Shown here piece after piece: positions 47,996 through 54,863 of a stretch of 61,161 bases of DNA. The first letter of the stretch is position 1; each line of letters begins with the position of its first letter. The position numbers and the translations under genes are program-made. Below the pieces are notes generated by a model. It saw only the letters and a program-made list of their open reading frames with translations, searched no databases and was not told where the DNA came from. Origin of the DNA: a virus; the IMG/VR virus record IMGVR_UViG_3300037264_007944, positions 1 to 61,161 of that record. The stretch is one strand, 5' to 3'.

Positions 47996-48586
47996 ATGCC
48001 CATCACGAACTTGGAAACGAGCCTGGCCGCCGCGCTCGGCGTTTCCGGCACTCTCTCGGCCCGCCGGGGCCTCTTCCCGATCACTCCGCTGACGATGATC
48101 TGGCGCCGGCCGATCGCGCCCGCGGACGCCCTCCTGTCGGCCATCACCACCCAGGCGGGGATCGCGCTCGCGGAGCGCACCGTCTCCGTGGCCGAGGGCC
48201 AGTGGGTGACCATGGACGCCTCGGGCAACGCCGTCATCGCGGACTCGGTCCTGGGGGCCGGCGCGACCGGCCTGGCCTGGCCCGTGTTCACCGGCGGCGA
48301 CCGCCTGGACATGAAGGGTGGGTTGACGGTCCTCCACGGCAAGTGGGTGGCCCACACCAGCTTCTTCGACCAGGCCGGCGTCTACGCGGTCGGAACGCTC
48401 CTCAAGGTGAACGACGCCGCGGCGCCCGTCACCGTCCAGGGCGTGGCCGGCATCAACGGCGCCCTGACCCCGATCGGCGCGATGAGCGCGACCGAGAACG
48501 CGCGCGTGGTCGCGCGCGTCGAGCGCACCCCGATCGCGATCGCGCCGGAAACGCCGGCGGGGATCATCCAGATCTCGGCAGTGTAG
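47996..48586 (+). CDS. Putative capsid decoration or head fibre protein
   Basis: 196 aa with TAGGAGG before the ATG. Strand-rich with little charge; contains SVAEGQWVTMDASGNAVIAD, LDMKGGLTVLHGKWVAHT and FDQAGVYAVGTLLKVN. The composition and place immediately before the major capsid gene fit a decoration protein. No family named. Confidence 0.6.
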   Translation: MPITNLETSLAAALGVSGTLSARRGLFPITPLTMIWRRPIAPADALLSAITTQAGIALAERTVSVAEGQWVTMDASGNAVIADSVLGAGATGLAWPVFTGGDRLDMKGGLTVLHGKWVAHTSFFDQAGVYAVGTLLKVNDAAAPVTVQGVAGINGALTPIGAMSATENARVVARVERTPIAIAPETPAGIIQISAV

Positions 48587-48601
48587 TAGTCTTGTGCAAA
48601 T

Positions 48602-48621
48602 AGGCCGCCTTGTGGCGGCTT
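48602..48621 (+). other. Hairpin in the major capsid leader
   Basis: GCCGCC (48604-48609) pairs with GGCGGC (48614-48619) around TTGT, extended by two weaker pairs. No T-run follows. A second small stem, GACTG-GTAT-CAGTC, lies at 48648-48661. The 91-base gap before the capsid gene holds no gene; these stems may stabilise the abundant capsid message. Confidence 0.5.
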
Positions 48622-48677
48622 GAAATATCTGGGTTCTGAACGGTTGCGACTGGTATCAGTCAGCAGGAGACACGCAG

Positions 48678-49613
48678 ATGGAAAAGATCAGCGCGGAAGC
48701 CCTGAACGCCGCCTTCCTTGAGCGGATGGGTTCCCCTGAGGGCCGGACGGAGCTCCAGGAGAAGGGCGTTCTCTACATCAAGAAGATCCTTCGCGAGGAA
48801 TCGTTCCTCCGGAAGATCCTGCCGCCCCAGGTCGTCACGAAGATGGACCTGCAGCGGTCGGTCACCACGGACACCTTCGAGAAGATCGTGGACATCGAGC
48901 CGGACAGCTTCGCGCTGGACGTCAACTTCCTGGGCGAGCCCCAGAGTGAGTACGTCGAGGGCAAGCGGTACCGGATCCAGTTCCAGAACATCTCGAGCCC
49001 CATGTTCGAGAAGAACGAGCTGGAGCTGGCGGCCTACGAGATGCCGCTGATCAAGGTGATCGAACAGAACACGATCAAGGACATCCACGAGCGCGAAGAC
49101 CGCGGCTGGCTCCGCCAGAACCGCCAGGTCATGCAGCTCACCGGGAAGTCGATCGATGACCCGAGCTCGAGCTTCCTGACCCGCGACCTCCTCTCCGAGG
49201 GGTCCAAGCTCGTGGCCAACGAGCGCCGCCGCGCGACCAAGATGCTGATGAGCGCCCCGACGTGGGAAGACATCGGCAAGTGGGTCGCCACGGACGTCGG
49301 CGACACCCTGGCGTCCAAGGTGACGGTCGACGGCTACGACCTGAACCAGCTCATGGGCAAGGGCCTGGTCGTCACCACGAAGACGAACATCCTGCCCTAC
49401 GGCGAAGTCTGGTTCTACACGGACCAGGCGTACCTGGGGAACTACTTCCTGTTCGGAAGCACCCAGTTCTACATCGACAAGATCGCAGAACTGATCAAGT
49501 GGAAGGCCTGGGAAGTCATCGGCGTCGGCATCGGCAACGTCTTCTCGATGTCCCGCCTGACGTTCGGCGGCCGCGCCACCTACGTCACGGCGAACCCCAC
49601 GAGCCTCGACTAA
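48678..49613 (+). CDS. Major capsid protein (HK97-fold type)
   Basis: 311 aa with CAGGAGAC before the ATG. An N-terminal helical arm, a central part with FALDVNFLGEPQ, and the C-terminal spine-like GKGLVVTTKTNILPYGEVWFYTDQ, LGNYFLFGSTQFYID, WEVIGVGIGNVFSMSRLTF, a sequence style common among HK97-fold capsid proteins. It has its own leader with hairpins and is followed by a strong terminator, as expected for the most abundant virion protein. No obvious K-T-A processing site in the N-terminal arm. Confidence 0.72.
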   Translation: MEKISAEALNAAFLERMGSPEGRTELQEKGVLYIKKILREESFLRKILPPQVVTKMDLQRSVTTDTFEKIVDIEPDSFALDVNFLGEPQSEYVEGKRYRIQFQNISSPMFEKNELELAAYEMPLIKVIEQNTIKDIHEREDRGWLRQNRQVMQLTGKSIDDPSSSFLTRDLLSEGSKLVANERRRATKMLMSAPTWEDIGKWVATDVGDTLASKVTVDGYDLNQLMGKGLVVTTKTNILPYGEVWFYTDQAYLGNYFLFGSTQFYIDKIAELIKWKAWEVIGVGIGNVFSMSRLTFGGRATYVTANPTSLD

Positions 49614-49646
49614 GCGTCAGGCTTCAGGGTATACTGGCTCTCAGCG

Positions 49647-49679
49647 GGGCCGGGGGTGGCAACGCCCCCGGCCCTTTTT
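49647..49679 (+). terminator. Strong rho-independent terminator after the capsid gene
   Basis: GGGCCGGGGG (49647-49656) pairs perfectly with CCCCCGGCCC (49665-49674) and TTTTT follows. It separates the capsid message from the neck and tail genes. Confidence 0.9.
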
Positions 49680-49708
49680 GTTAGGCTGAGAACTTTCAGG
49701 AGGCGACC

Positions 49709-49894
49709 ATGGCGAGCGCGAAAGCGGTGGACAAGGACGTCACGATCGTGAACAAGGGCAAGAACGTGATCAACTCCGGCCAGATCCGGCTGATGCCGAA
49801 CGGCGGCAAGATCACGCTCCCGGAGTCCAAGATCAGCGAGGGCCTCAAGCGGCTCCTCTCGCTGCCGGGCTCCGGCTTGGTACGAGAGGGGTAA
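49709..49894 (+). CDS. Small basic protein, unknown
   Basis: 61 aa with CAGGAGG before the ATG. Strand-rich (KDVTIVNKGKNVINSGQIRLMPNGGKITLPES). The pattern resembles small capsid-associated or head-tail adaptor proteins. Located between capsid and connector-like genes. No family named. Confidence 0.62.
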   Translation: MASAKAVDKDVTIVNKGKNVINSGQIRLMPNGGKITLPESKISEGLKRLLSLPGSGLVREG

Positions 49895-49897
49895 GAC

Positions 49898-50431
49898 GTG
49901 CTTCCCCTATTCACGGGGACAACTCCAAGCGCAGTCCAGACGGCGTTCCTCACGAAGTGCCGCGATTACATCCGCGACATTCCGGCGATGAACGCCCTGC
50001 TGGACGGTGTTGAAACGTCGGACACGCTGATCGAGTTCTGCCTCGACATGACGTTGGACGACTTCAACACGTCGCCCCCGCTGATCGGGAACTTCACCCT
50101 GGCCAGCCATCCGTCCCAGTCGCTCGTCCTGATCGGGACGATGATCTGGATCCTGAAATCGGCCGGCATCCAGCAGAGCCGGAACCAGCTCGACTACGCC
50201 TCCGGCGGGATCACGGTCGCGTCGTCGAACAAGACTCCGCTTTACCAGAGCTGGATCAACATCCTCATGCAGGAGTACGAGGCCAAGAAGGCGAACCTCA
50301 AGAAGTCTCTGAACGCCGAGCAGGGATACGGAGGCGTCGCGTCGGAGTACACGCAGATCAACTACGGAGCGAACATGTCGCTCCTGGGCCAGGATGGCCT
50401 GAGTCTCGTTCGGAACGGAATCTTCTTCTAA
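49898..50431 (+). CDS. Putative head-tail connector protein
   Basis: 177 aa. Helical, with TKCRDYIRDIPAMNALLDGVE, LEFCLDMTLDDFNTSPP-like LIEFCLDMTLDDFNTSPP and LYQSWINILMQEYEAKKANLKKS. Position just after the capsid and the helical plan are those of neck/connector proteins; this is inferred from order. Confidence 0.55.
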   Translation: MLPLFTGTTPSAVQTAFLTKCRDYIRDIPAMNALLDGVETSDTLIEFCLDMTLDDFNTSPPLIGNFTLASHPSQSLVLIGTMIWILKSAGIQQSRNQLDYASGGITVASSNKTPLYQSWINILMQEYEAKKANLKKSLNAEQGYGGVASEYTQINYGANMSLLGQDGLSLVRNGIFF

Positions 50432-50441
50432 GGGGAACAGC

Positions 50442-50744
50442 GTGGACAAGCTCACCAGCACATACTTCGCGGGCATGGAGGCCGGCGTCCTGCGCAAGGA
50501 GGCCGCCAGCGCCGTACAGGCCATCGAGGCCATGGCGCCGAAGGCCGAAGGCCTGGCGGCGAAGCTCGTCGGCGCCCTCCGCCGGAACCCAATCCTCAGC
50601 GCCGCCACCGCCGCGGCGGCCGGCGCGGGCGTGGCGACCGGCGTCGCCGATGCCGGGGCCAAGAAGAAGGACGAGGAGCGCCGCCGCGAGCAGATCCGGC
50701 AGATCCTCATGTCCAAGTTCAATGAGGGCGGCTACAGCGCGTAA
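50442..50744 (+). CDS. Small virion-region protein with YFAGMEAG motif
   Basis: 100 aa from GTG 50442. STYFAGMEAGVLRKEAAS at the N-terminus is a variant of the YFAAG...GF..E segment followed by K-E-A. An Ala/Gly-rich hydrophobic stretch (SAATAAAAGAGVATGVA) could cross a membrane. Basic C-terminus. Confidence 0.6.
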   Translation: MDKLTSTYFAGMEAGVLRKEAASAVQAIEAMAPKAEGLAAKLVGALRRNPILSAATAAAAGAGVATGVADAGAKKKDEERRREQIRQILMSKFNEGGYSA

Positions 50745-50747
50745 TCC

Positions 50748-51650
50748 GTGATCGAGATCGACCGCGTCGTAGTCCGACCGCTGACGGTCACGTCGGCCGA
50801 GGTCACGTGGGTCCTCAAGCCGACGGATGAGCCGCTGTCGTCCTCCAGGTTCCACGTCCTCATGAGCGAGTCCGAGCAAGGCCCTTTCGAGGACGTCTCC
50901 GGACCGCTCACCGACACGCAGACCTTCATCTGCCAGGTCAACCTCAAGGCGAAGCACAACACGCTTTGCTGGAGGGTCCGCCTGGACGACGTCATCACCG
51001 GGATCTCCACGACGTATCCGAGCGGGACGCCGACCGAGGCGTTCAAGTTCCACCCGCTGTTCGACGTCGTCACCCTTCCGAACGACTACGGCCAGAACTA
51101 CATCGCGATCGAGATCGCCCGTCTGAACCACCTTCTCCTGCGCCGCTATACGGGTCGCGTGACGGCCTATCTGCCGATCAGGACCCAGGGTAAACGCTGC
51201 CCGCAGTGCTGGGACGAGAAGAAGCGTCGCGGGAATTCCTCCTCGTGCGTGGAGTGCTACAGCACGACGTTCCAGGGAGGCTTCTACGCGCCAATCCCGG
51301 TATTCGTGGACTTCAACCCGTCGCCGAACGTGATCCAGATCTCGAACTTCGGGAAGCTCGAGGAGAACCAGACGGCCGCCTTCATGGGCAACTACCCGCT
51401 GGTGAAACCCAACGACATGCTGGTGGAGCAGACAAACCGTCGCTGGCGCGTGGTTCAGGTGAACGCTATCTCCGAAAAAAGGTACATTGTACAGCAACAC
51501 CTGCAGGTTCAGGAGATCGAGCGGTCGGACGCCGAGTACCTCCTGCCCGTAGACCTGAACCTGAAGGCGCCCTCGGAGGATTTCGTCGGGTTCTTCCCGA
51601 AGAACTACTCCCCGAAACTCGTTCCGACTGAAGGGAGCGGCCTGCTGTGA
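50748..51650 (+). CDS. Neck-region structural protein with zinc knuckle
   Basis: 300 aa from GTG 50748. The N-terminal 105 residues are a beta domain; residues about 145-180 hold CPQCWDEKKRRGNSSSCVEC, two CxxC pairs that probably bind zinc; the C-terminal part contains FVDFNPSPNVIQISNFGKLEE and RRWRVVQVNAIS. It lies between connector and tail genes. Similar zinc-bearing neck proteins are seen in other large myoviruses; assignment here rests on order. Confidence 0.6.
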   Translation: MIEIDRVVVRPLTVTSAEVTWVLKPTDEPLSSSRFHVLMSESEQGPFEDVSGPLTDTQTFICQVNLKAKHNTLCWRVRLDDVITGISTTYPSGTPTEAFKFHPLFDVVTLPNDYGQNYIAIEIARLNHLLLRRYTGRVTAYLPIRTQGKRCPQCWDEKKRRGNSSSCVECYSTTFQGGFYAPIPVFVDFNPSPNVIQISNFGKLEENQTAAFMGNYPLVKPNDMLVEQTNRRWRVVQVNAISEKRYIVQQHLQVQEIERSDAEYLLPVDLNLKAPSEDFVGFFPKNYSPKLVPTEGSGLL

Positions 51651-52537
51651 GCGCACTCGAAGAGCTGAATGCGATCCTGACGAAGCAGTCTGCCTCGTTT
51701 GTCCGCCCCAAGGGCAACGTCTGGACGCAGACCAAGCATGTCGCCGAGGTCGCGAAGGCTCACGGGGTCAGCGCGGAGGCCATCGCCAAGGCTCCCGGCA
51801 GGTCTGCCGAAGAAGTCGCCGGCCGACTCGGGGCGGAACGCGCGAAGGGCCTGACGGCGGAACGCGCTCAGCAGCTCGGCGGATCGCCAAGCATGGCCAG
51901 GCTTCACCCAGACGTCCGTGGTGTCGTCAGGGGCGTCGCGCACCCACAGGCCCTTCCCGGGAAAGACCCAGGCTCCGTGGCTCAGTCCGCCAAGTTGAGG
52001 GCCGAGGGGGCGCGCCAGGCGCTCAGGGAGAGCGTCAGCTTGAGCGCCAGGACCGCTCCAACGATCACGGCGACCGAGAAGGTCTCGCCGCAGCTCGCCG
52101 CCGCGCGTGGTCGGACGACCCCGGAGCAGAGGTCCGTGGTCATCCCAGAGAAGAAGTACCCGTCCAAGTTCGAAGCGAAGCACAGGGCCGTCGAGGCGAA
52201 ATCGGAAGCCGAGGCTGTCGTGCGCGGCAAGGAAGTCTCTCAGCAGCTCGGTCACGAGAGGTCGAAGGACATCGCCACCAACGTCGACACGCTCAGGGGC
52301 CAGCAGACCCTGGAGATGGCCACCACCAAGCCGGCGGAGAAGCCGTACTGGGTCCCTCCTTCGAAGCATGAAGTCCGCACCGAACTCGCGGCAAAGTACG
52401 ACAAGAAGGTCGCCCCCAGCAGGTCTCCGGCGGAGGTCCGAGAGGTCCACAATGTTCGCGAGGCGCTCCGCACGCACCTCCGCGGCAAGGAGATCCTGGC
52501 AAAGAGGACCGCTGGTATGGGAGGGGCGACGGCGTGA
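51647..52537 (+). CDS. Arg/Ala-rich unknown protein
   Basis: 296 aa from GTG 51647. Rich in Ala, Arg, Glu, Lys, mostly predicted helix and disorder (AEEVAGRLGAERAKGLTAER). It begins ALEELNAILTKQSAS with a K-Q-S variant of the K-x-A motif. Stop overlaps next GTG. Possibly internal or nucleic-acid-associated. Confidence 0.6.
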   Translation: MSALEELNAILTKQSASFVRPKGNVWTQTKHVAEVAKAHGVSAEAIAKAPGRSAEEVAGRLGAERAKGLTAERAQQLGGSPSMARLHPDVRGVVRGVAHPQALPGKDPGSVAQSAKLRAEGARQALRESVSLSARTAPTITATEKVSPQLAAARGRTTPEQRSVVIPEKKYPSKFEAKHRAVEAKSEAEAVVRGKEVSQQLGHERSKDIATNVDTLRGQQTLEMATTKPAEKPYWVPPSKHEVRTELAAKYDKKVAPSRSPAEVREVHNVREALRTHLRGKEILAKRTAGMGGATA

Positions 52538-53370
52538 TCCAGAAGACAGCTTCCGCAAGATTCTACGAGATGGTCGACGCCGAGCTCGAAAAGCTCAGCG
52601 CCCCGCGCGGGGCCGGCGCCCTCGCCGCCCACGAAGGCGCGGTTGCCGCTGCGGCCGCCAGGAGCGCGGCGCGGAGCGCGCCGAAGCCGACTCTCGAGGG
52701 CGTCCGCCGTGAAGGCGCGATGAGATCTTTTCGCGCCGCCAAGGAGCACGTGAGGGCCGTGACCGGGGCTCCGGAGCTCAGCCCGGCCGAGAGGCTCGCC
52801 AGGGGGAACGAGAGGGTCAGCGCGAAGGCGCACGCGAAGCTCGTCGCCAGGGCGGAAGCCGCGAAGAACGCCCCGAAGCCGCTCGCCGAGCGTGCTTCCG
52901 GAGCCGCTCTGGACGTCAGCCTGAAGGCGCACAAGGCCATGGGCGACGCGGCCACCGCCGCGTCCGGGGCGGCGTCGAAGGCGGTCGCGAAGGGCAAGGA
53001 CCTCGGCAGGTCGGCCGGCGCGGCGCTCGGCACCGCAGGCCGCGCGGCCGGGGAAGCCTTCGGCGACGTCAGCCTGAAGGCGCACAAGGCCATGGGCGAC
53101 GTCAGGCTGGCCATCGGCGGGAAGATCGAGAAGATCAAGAGATCCAGAGCGGAGAGCGCCGCCGCAACCTCCGCTGGGGTACGGGCCCAGGCCGAGGCAG
53201 GCGCAAGGGCAGCGCAGGTCAGGCCTCAAAAGCCACCCAAGGCCACGCGTGAAGCCGCGCCAGAGACATTGAGGGCGACCGCCGGAACGACACCCTGGGG
53301 GACGATCGCGGCGGTTGGCGGCGGCAGCCTGGTGGCTGCCAACGCGCTGAGCAGGCGCGACGATGATTAA
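52534..53370 (+). CDS. Ala-rich protein with internal duplication
   Basis: 278 aa from GTG 52534, starting IQKTASARFYEM. A 37-base direct repeat (52912-52948 and 53065-53101) encodes DVSLKAHKAMGD twice, 51 codons apart. Very rich in Ala, Lys, Arg and Gly. The C-terminal stretch WGTIAAVGGGSLVAANAL may be membrane-associated. Family unknown. Confidence 0.62.
   Translation: MIQKTASARFYEMVDAELEKLSAPRGAGALAAHEGAVAAAAARSAARSAPKPTLEGVRREGAMRSFRAAKEHVRAVTGAPELSPAERLARGNERVSAKAHAKLVARAEAAKNAPKPLAERASGAALDVSLKAHKAMGDAATAASGAASKAVAKGKDLGRSAGAALGTAGRAAGEAFGDVSLKAHKAMGDVRLAIGGKIEKIKRSRAESAAATSAGVRAQAEAGARAAQVRPQKPPKATREAAPETLRATAGTTPWGTIAAVGGGSLVAANALSRRDDD
52912..53101 (+). repeat. 37-bp direct repeat within a gene
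   Basis: Two identical 37-base copies, 52912-52948 and 53065-53101, in the same frame and 153 bases apart, in the Ala-rich gene at 52534. Recent in-frame duplication or conversion. Confidence 0.9.
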
Positions 53371-53380
53371 GGAGAAGACC

Positions 53381-53677
53381 GTGAACATGAAAGATCTCGT
53401 GAAGCAGGCGGCCGAGCTGAGCATCCCCGAAGACCAGAAGGTCGGCGCCCTCGCCGCATCCGCGATGGAAGCTGGCTTCTCCGACGTCATCCTCAAGGAG
53501 GCGGCGAAGCGCGGCTTCCAGATCGAGAAGACGGCGGCGGTCTCGAAGAAGATCGCCGGACGAGAGGTCACCTTCAGCAAGATGTCCTTCGAGGACCTCA
53601 TGTCCCACCTGACCTCGCAGTTCAGCGTGCCCGCCAAGCACGACGTCGACGGCGGGGTCGAGGTCCGCCCTACCTAA
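53381..53677 (+). CDS. Small helical protein with EKTA motif
   Basis: 98 aa if it starts at GTG 53381, six bases after AAGGAG; ATG 53363 (overlapping the gene before) and ATG 53387 are alternatives. KDLVKQAAELS and FQIEKTAAVSKKI carry two forms of the K-x-A motif. The C-terminal half has VTFSKMSFEDLMSHLTSQF. Confidence 0.62.
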   Translation: MNMKDLVKQAAELSIPEDQKVGALAASAMEAGFSDVILKEAAKRGFQIEKTAAVSKKIAGREVTFSKMSFEDLMSHLTSQFSVPAKHDVDGGVEVRPT

Positions 53678-53709
53678 AGACGGCGCTCACCGGCAGCATC
53701 AAGTCGCTG

Positions 53710-53820
53710 ATGAAGCCGCCAGCAGGGAACAGCGCCGTCTCTAATCTCATGGGCGTTTCAGCCATGTTCAAGGTCAGGCCGAAATCCGCGACGCCGACGT
53801 TCATCTCGAGGGCCACATGA
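53710..53820 (+). CDS. Possible 36-aa protein
   Basis: The 139 bases between two genes hold a frame from ATG 53710 (KPPAGNSAVSNLMGV, RPKSATPTF) whose TGA overlaps the next ATG by ATGA, the coupling typical of real genes here. No good ribosome binding site. The frame is open upstream past 53677, so it could also be reached by a -1 shift from the preceding gene, but no slippery site is visible. Confidence 0.4.
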   Translation: MKPPAGNSAVSNLMGVSAMFKVRPKSATPTFISRAT

Positions 53821-54161
53821 GCCTGAGATTCCGCATGGACCCGCGCGAAGACATGTCGAACAGGACGGACTTCACGTACGACCTCATGCAGTCCTTGTCC
53901 AAGAAGGCCCAGGAGGCCGTTGACTCCGCGGACGAGCTCGTTGAGTTGAAGAGATCGGCCAGGGTCAACGTCAGGGTGCAAGGGACCCTGCATTCCATAT
54001 CCGTGGACATCACGATCTCGCCGCTCGGGGACGAGGAGCTTTCGCAGGAGCAGCTCACCTCCGCCAAGAGCGCCATAGCCGCCAAGGTCAACGCGACCAT
54101 CAAGTCGTCGATGGCCGACATGCTCCAGGAATCCATGACGAGCGCAAGGAAGAGGATGTAA
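53817..54161 (+). CDS. Small neck/tail-region protein
   Basis: 114 aa. N-terminal helix (FTYDLMQSLSKKAQEAVDSADELV), a beta hairpin (ARVNVRVQGTLHSISVDITISPLG), C-terminal helix (IAAKVNATIKSSMADMLQES). It overlaps the next ATG by one base. Placed before the tail terminator-like gene. No family named. Confidence 0.62.
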   Translation: MSLRFRMDPREDMSNRTDFTYDLMQSLSKKAQEAVDSADELVELKRSARVNVRVQGTLHSISVDITISPLGDEELSQEQLTSAKSAIAAKVNATIKSSMADMLQESMTSARKRM

Positions 54162-54781
54162 TGTCCGACGAACCGATCGTCATCGTCGACTCGTCCAGCA
54201 AGGACCCGATCGTCGACAACCTGATGACCGACGAGGTCAAGAATCACCTCCTGGAGTTCCTACGGTTCATCTTCTCGAACAGCGAGCGGTTCAAGTACAA
54301 CGACGACGAGCTGGCGTCGAAGATCTCCATCTCGGACGTCTTCCCGAAAAAAGAGGATTACGAGAAGAAGCCCGCCATCGTGGTCCGCCGCGAGAACCTC
54401 ATGACCACGAACCGCGGCATCGGGCACTTTGCCGGGTGGACGTACTCGAAGAATTTTGGGCGTCGCTTTACGGATCTCTTCCGGAGCCAGTGCGTGATCG
54501 AGTGCTATTCCAGGGAGGGGCTCGAGGCCGAGAAGCTGGGCAACATTGTCTTCCAGTCGTTCCTGTACTTCAGGAACAAGCTGCGCGAGGTCGGCCGCGT
54601 CCACGACATTCTGGTGGCGAACATCGGCCCGGAGATCCCGCAGAGGATTTCGAGCGAGATCACCCTGTCCATGGTCCCTGTCCAGCTCTCGTTCGAATTC
54701 ACGGAGTCCTGGGTCACCGAGGAGATCGGGAAGGACCTCTTCAACGGCCTCGAAGTGAGCATCCTGATCAAAGACCTATAA
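54161..54781 (+). CDS. Putative tail completion (terminator) protein
   Basis: 206 aa. A helical N-terminus followed by KPAIVVRRENLMTTNRG, FTDLFRSQCVIECYSREGLEAEKLGNIVFQSFLYF and VQLSFEFTESW. The arrangement (small alpha/beta protein with a long central helix after a Cys-strand) and position right before the sheath gene fit tail completion proteins. Assignment by order and style. Confidence 0.55.
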   Translation: MSDEPIVIVDSSSKDPIVDNLMTDEVKNHLLEFLRFIFSNSERFKYNDDELASKISISDVFPKKEDYEKKPAIVVRRENLMTTNRGIGHFAGWTYSKNFGRRFTDLFRSQCVIECYSREGLEAEKLGNIVFQSFLYFRNKLREVGRVHDILVANIGPEIPQRISSEITLSMVPVQLSFEFTESWVTEEIGKDLFNGLEVSILIKDL

Positions 54782-54787
54782 GAATGG

Positions 54788-54815
54788 GAACGACTGTCCG
54801 GACCGGTGGTATACT
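54788..54815 (+). promoter_or_regulatory. Phage promoter, GAACGAC-N15-TATACT
   Basis: GAACGAC (54788-54794), 15 bases, TATACT (54810-54815), then a leader of about 48 bases with AGGAAGG before the sheath ATG at 54864. It gives the tail genes their own start. Confidence 0.82.
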
Positions 54816-54863
54816 CAGTTCGATCCTGTAGCCGTTCGAGGGTTAAGAACCCAGGAAGGGCCA

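Noticed and set aside
49630-49635. TATACT just after the major capsid gene
   Set aside because: The upstream box is absent and a strong terminator begins 12 bases later, so a transcript from here would end at once.
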